Origin: an uncultured Alphaproteobacteria bacterium
Lineage (GTDB): Bacteria > Pseudomonadota > Alphaproteobacteria > Rhodobacterales > Rhodobacteraceae
Assembly: GCA_902537235.1 (NCBI GenBank)
Contig: CACBAO010000004.1
Location: 43,200 to 107,199 of the forward strand
Length of the DNA: 64,000 bases
Direction: 5' to 3'
The position numbers were made by a program, and so were the translations under genes. A model generated the notes under the pieces. That model had not been told where the DNA came from, did not search any database, and saw only the letters and a program-made list of their open reading frames with translations. The first letter of the stretch is position 1. Each line of letters begins with the position of its first letter. Positions 59,315-64,000 of the stretch are shown piece after piece.

Positions 59315-61147
59315 ATGAAGCCAGCCAACTGGATCAATCATAAACAAAAAGCTGATGGACCTCCTCCTTCAAATATTCTGAGTTTTTTCTACTGGGCTCT
59401 AAGAGGGAGTTTCCCCATACTATTTTTATCCGGTATTGTTTCTATTTTGACTGGTTTTATCGAGGTATCTGCAGTGGTCCTTTTAGGACTTCTTATAGAT
59501 GCGGCGTTGGCCTCTTCATTTAATAACCCAATAAGTAGCCAGATCTTGCTTTTAGCATCAGGTTTGCTGTTTTTTTTAGTAATTAGACCAATAATATTTG
59601 GAGCTTTTTCATATACGCAAACAGTCATTGTATCACCAAACATATTCAATTTAATTTTATCAAGACTCCATCGATGGACACTCGGTCAGTCCGTTACTTT
59701 TTTTGAAAATGACTTCGCTGGAAGGATTGCACAAAAAGAAATGCAAACTGCTCGAGCCGCAACAGACGTAGTGATAGAAATCATTCATACTATATTGTTA
59801 GCTTTGGCTTCAGTAGTAGGGGCCGCTCTTATGCTTACAACTGTTGATATAACACTTTCAATAGCTCTATTCGCTTGGTTGGTTGGATATATTTTTCTCA
59901 TTCGATATTTCATGCCCAAGATTAGAAAAAGATCGCGTGAGAAAGCTGGTGCAAGGGCTTTGGTGACTGGACAAATTGTTGATACGGTTACCAATATAAA
60001 AACGGTAAAGTTATTTGCTCATGACAAGAAAGAAGATGATGCGGCAATTAATGCAATGGATAATTTCAGAGACTTTTCTATCAATTATGGTGTTATTGCT
60101 GCCTGGTTTAGGTTCTGTTTAAACGGGCTCTCTGGGGTCTTACCTATAATGTTAGTTGGTGGTAGCCTTTATTATTGGAGTGTAGGCAATGTTTCTGCAG
60201 GCGATATTGCTGCTGCAGGGGCAATATCATTAAGGCTATCACAGATGACTGGATGGGTAAGTTTTACTCTGATGACTTTATATGCAAACCTGGGAGAAGT
60301 TGAAGATGGAGTGAAAACTTTGTCTACATCATATAAATTAGGTGATAAAGATAATGCACCAGACCTTTTGGTATCAAAAGGATCTATAGATTTTAAAAAT
60401 GTAAGCTTTACCTATGGCCAGAATTTAGCTGCGGTAAATAATATTTCTTTGTCTATTCAAGCAGGAGAAAAAATTGGACTTGTGGGAGCTTCTGGAGCCG
60501 GTAAATCTACTTTAGTATCACTCTTACTAAGGCTCTATGAACCGCAAAAGGGAGCCGTATTGATTGATTCCATCAATATAAATGATGTAACTCAATCAAG
60601 TTTGAGAAAGCAAATAGCAATGGTGACTCAGGAAACCGCTCTTTTCAACAGGTCTGCGCGTGACAACATCATGTATGGAAATCCTAACGCAACAGAAAAG
60701 GACCTAATTCGAGCGAGCAGGCAAGCAGAGGCTCATGAGTTCATTCAAGATTTAGAGGATCACAAGGGAAGACAAGGTTATGACGCACATTTAGGAGAAC
60801 AAGGTGTAAAACTATCTGGAGGCCAAAGACAAAGAATTGCTCTTGCGCGAGCAATTTTAAAAGACTCGCCTGTTCTTGTTTTGGATGAGGCTACAAGTGC
60901 CTTGGATAGCGAAGTTGAGCACTCAATACAAAATGCCCTTGAGTTAGTCATGGAGAATAAAACTGTTTTAGCTATTGCGCACCGCTTATCTACTTTGGCG
61001 AAAATGGATAGAATAATTGTTCTTTCAGATGGAAAGATAGTTGAAGAAGGTACACATAAAAAGCTTCTAAAGATTAATGGCTTATATAGACAATACTGGG
61101 ATAAACAGTCGGGAGGTTTTATCACGACTGAACAGGCTGCTGAGTAA
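59315..61147 (+). CDS. ABC transporter, fused permease/ATPase (exporter type)
   Basis: VGASGAGKSTLVSLLLRLY, KLSGGQRQRIALARAIL, LVLDEATSALD; N-terminal 6-TM domain. Confidence 0.93.
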   Translation: MKPANWINHKQKADGPPPSNILSFFYWALRGSFPILFLSGIVSILTGFIEVSAVVLLGLLIDAALASSFNNPISSQILLLASGLLFFLVIRPIIFGAFSYTQTVIVSPNIFNLILSRLHRWTLGQSVTFFENDFAGRIAQKEMQTARAATDVVIEIIHTILLALASVVGAALMLTTVDITLSIALFAWLVGYIFLIRYFMPKIRKRSREKAGARALVTGQIVDTVTNIKTVKLFAHDKKEDDAAINAMDNFRDFSINYGVIAAWFRFCLNGLSGVLPIMLVGGSLYYWSVGNVSAGDIAAAGAISLRLSQMTGWVSFTLMTLYANLGEVEDGVKTLSTSYKLGDKDNAPDLLVSKGSIDFKNVSFTYGQNLAAVNNISLSIQAGEKIGLVGASGAGKSTLVSLLLRLYEPQKGAVLIDSININDVTQSSLRKQIAMVTQETALFNRSARDNIMYGNPNATEKDLIRASRQAEAHEFIQDLEDHKGRQGYDAHLGEQGVKLSGGQRQRIALARAILKDSPVLVLDEATSALDSEVEHSIQNALELVMENKTVLAIAHRLSTLAKMDRIIVLSDGKIVEEGTHKKLLKINGLYRQYWDKQSGGFITTEQAAE

Positions 61148-61234
61148 TGAACCAATTCATATGGTAATTTTGCATTTTTAGTTTGTTACCGATTTGCCGT
61201 TAAGTGTCAAAGTGCTGTTAATAAATTTTAAAAA

Positions 61235-61843
61235 ATGGTGAAAGAGATGGATGAGAAAAGATTAAGAGAGATTTATGGCCCTACTAAGGAAAAAGCTGCA
61301 GCTAAAATTTTAGAAAAATTAGATAGACACTGTGTAAGTTTTATTGAGAACTCATCCTTCGTTATTATTGGAACACTAAATGACCAAAGCATTGACCTAT
61401 CTCCAAAAGGAGACCCCTATGGCTTTGTTAAGGTAATAGAAGACGATCTTTTGGAAATTCCAGATAGGCCCGGCAATAACCGCATAGATGGATTATTGAA
61501 TATTGTTAGAAATAATTTTATTTCTCTGTTGTTCTTAATCCCCAGCGTAAACGAGACATTAAGGGTGCAAGGCAAAGCTGTAATAAGTGAAGATATGGAA
61601 ATTAGAAAAAGACACAGATTAAAAACCAATGTTCCCAAAACAGTTCTGCAAGTCAAAGTTACCCAAGCACATCTACACTGTGGAAAATCAATGTTGAGAG
61701 GAAGCTTATGGCATTTTGATAAATGGCCCAGAACGCGTCCTATTCCAACCCTTTTTGAAATGATAGAAGATCAAACAGGTATTGAATGCGAGATCAAGGA
61801 GGATAAAGATATTATTGCTCAATACCGCAAGGATCTTTACTGA
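61235..61843 (+). CDS. Pyridoxamine 5'-phosphate oxidase-fold flavoprotein (MSMEG_1061-like)
   Basis: SFVIIGTLNDQSIDLSPKGDPYGFVKV...LLEIPDRPGNNRIDGLLNIV...CGKSMLRGSLW. Confidence 0.85.
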   Translation: MVKEMDEKRLREIYGPTKEKAAAKILEKLDRHCVSFIENSSFVIIGTLNDQSIDLSPKGDPYGFVKVIEDDLLEIPDRPGNNRIDGLLNIVRNNFISLLFLIPSVNETLRVQGKAVISEDMEIRKRHRLKTNVPKTVLQVKVTQAHLHCGKSMLRGSLWHFDKWPRTRPIPTLFEMIEDQTGIECEIKEDKDIIAQYRKDLY

Positions 61844-61923
61844 CTAATCCTAATCATAAAATTAGTTTTCAAAGGATACAATTTGAATTAGCCTATTTAT
61901 TTAGTGATTTTTGGAGGAGTTAC

Positions 61924-64000
61924 GGTGTCTTTGCCTTCAGGGGGAGATTTTAAACCAATATTAGAATACTACAGGCGCTATTTGAAAGACCCAAATAGCG
62001 TACCAATTGACTGGGCTATATACTTTGAGGAGACCCACCATAGTAATAAGATAAACAAGACGATTACGTACTCAGATACAAATGCTCAAAGTATATTGGA
62101 CACAATAAAAACTAAGTACAGGCAGTATGGCCACTTAAGCGCAAAAACCGATCCATTAGATAGAAAAAATATTTCAGACCACTTAGAAATCAAAGAGGCA
62201 GTATCCGAGGTTTTAAATGAAATTCAATTTCAAAAAGAGAGTGATAATGCTCAAAAACGTGAAGTCGAAAAAACTATTAAGAAGTTTAAATATTTATATT
62301 CTGGCTCTATAGGACCTGAGTTTCATCATATAAATAACACAAAAATTAGGGACTGGCTTTATACCACTTATGAACGTATAAGAGATGAAGACCTTGATTT
62401 AATGGATAAAAAGTACGCATTTTTAAATTTAATTAAGGCTAATGAGTTTGAAAAATTTTTACGAGTAAAATACCCCACCAAAAAAAAGTTTGGGTGTGAG
62501 GGAGCTGAAACTATTGTGCCACTAATACAAATGCTGTTGAGGAAGGCATCAAATAAAAATTTCAAGGAAATAGTTATTGGAGGTATGCACCGGGGTCGGT
62601 TGAATATAATTTCAAATGTCGCAAGGAAGCCTAATGAACATATTTTTGCTGAGCTTAAGGAAAAAAACTTTTTTACTGAAAATAAATATTTAACTGGTGA
62701 TGTTCCATATCATTTAGGTCACTCAAATATACTAGAATTTAATAAAAATAAAATTAATGTTTCAATATCACCGCATCCCTCTCACTTATTGACCGTTGCT
62801 GCTTACACAATGGGAAAAGCGAGAGCAAAAATTGATCGCAATAACAAGATGGATAACATTTTATGTATCCAAATGCATACAGACGCAGCATTCTCTGGAC
62901 AAGGATTAGCGTCAGAATTACTCCAACTAAGTAAGCTCTCCGGCTATTCAGTAAATGGCAGTATTCATGTGGTAGTTAACAATAAAATTGGATTTACTAC
63001 TAGTGAGGAGGAAGGGCGATCATCTCATTATTGTACCGATATCGCTAAAATGATAGAGGCTCCTGTTTTGCATGTAAATGGAGATGATCTTGACGCAATT
63101 ATACAAAGTGCTTCTTTAGCGCTTATGTATCGGAAAAAATTTAAGTCTGATATTTTCATTGATCTTGTATGTTACAGAAAATATGGCCATAACGAATTGG
63201 ATGAACCCAGATTTACTGATCCTTTACTTTATAAAAAAATTGATAGTAAAGTTTCATCGATAGATCAGTGTCAGAAAAAGTTGCAAGACGACTTTAATGC
63301 AAAAAAATTTAGAAAAATCATTTCCAGACTTTATAACAGAGATTTAAATAGGTCGTTTGAAAAGTCTCACAATTACAATACAAATAAAGGAAATTGGTTG
63401 TTGAAAGATTGGAAAAAAATATCATTTGCTACCGAATTTGATATTAATAAACGGATTAAGACTGGGATTAGAAAAACAAAATTAAGGGAACTCTCAAAAC
63501 TCCTAACAAAATCCCCAGATAATTTTCATCTCAATCCAAAAGTTTCAAAATTTCTTATGGAACGAGCACAATCAATCGAGAGTGAAAATAATATAAATTG
63601 GTCTACTGCCGAAACACTAGCGCTCGCTGTATTACTGGATAAGGGTTTGCCTGTAAGATTTTCGGGACAAGATGTTACACGAGGTACTTTTACGCAGCGA
63701 CATTGGGCTATTCATGATGTTAAAAATGGAGAGAAATATACTGCTTTAAAAAATCTCTCAAAGGACCAAGGTAGGTTTTCTCTTATAAATTCTCCTCTAT
63801 CCGAGTACTCTACCCTCTCATTCGAATACGGTTATAGTCTGGTAGATCCATATTCACTCACTATTTGGGAAGCACAATTTGGAGATTTTGCAAATGGTGC
63901 TCAAACGACAATAGACCAAGTAATCTCTTGTTCCGAATACCGATGGCGAAGAATGACTTCTCTAGTATTACTTCTTCCCCATGGGCTTGAGGGTCAAGGA
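61924..64000 (+). CDS. sucA: 2-oxoglutarate dehydrogenase E1 component-like protein (GTG start; runs off right edge)
   Basis: Not in the ORF track (no stop in window). GTG at 61924: VSLPSGGDFKPILEYYRRYLKDPNSVPIDWAIYF...GGMHRGRLNIISNV...HTDAAFSGQGLASELLQLSKLSGY...CYRKYGHNELDEPRFTDP...RFSGQDVTRGTFTQRH...FEYGYSLVDPYSLTIWEAQFGDFANGAQ...LLPHGLEGQG. Confidence 0.9.

Noticed and set aside
60778-61155. 125-aa minus-strand ORF
   Set aside because: Antisense to the ABC exporter NBD (LSGGQ/Walker B region); shadow ORF.
1-64000. CRISPR arrays, IS elements, prophage, rRNA
   Set aside because: No regularly spaced repeats, transposase/integrase signatures, phage structural genes or rRNA sequence were recognised.

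Overview
This is a 64 kb chromosomal segment, AT-rich and gene-dense, probably from a free-living marine-type alphaproteobacterium. The taxon is inferred from the dacA-tmk-holB-tatD-MBL core block, phosphatidylcholine synthase, pseudoazurin and protein content. I found no IS element, prophage, CRISPR array, rRNA or tRNA. The most notable region is a co-oriented run at about 19.1-32.5 kb. It carries part of a coenzyme F420 pathway (cofD, cofE, an NADPH:F420 reductase and an F420-type LLM oxidoreductase), then an EamA transporter, a HyuC-type carbamoylase, a dihydropyrimidinase/hydantoinase, a ThiXYZ/SsuABC-like ABC importer and two aminotransferases. This suggests a candidate F420-dependent route for (dihydro)pyrimidine or hydantoin-like ring catabolism. 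Two near-perfect palindromes, candidate operators, lie upstream of cofD and cofE. A second nucleobase-related block, a BMP-type nucleoside ABC importer plus a CodA-like deaminase, lies at 41.3-47.2 kb. Other observations: a 26-codon ORF with a consensus Shine-Dalgarno upstream of an intrinsic terminator that abuts pobA; two adjacent decaying genes near a P450 gene (a small alpha-beta-barrel-like ORF with two TAGs, and a GFA-family pseudogene); a tandem pair of orphan paralogous proteins; two P450 genes each neighbouring a MORN/YwqK-like gene; an intercistronic hairpin in the BMP operon; a DnaA-box-like doublet; and an unlisted, open-ended 2-oxoglutarate dehydrogenase E1 (sucA-like) gene at the right edge. 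No database searches were run. All names rest on recognising family motifs in the translations.
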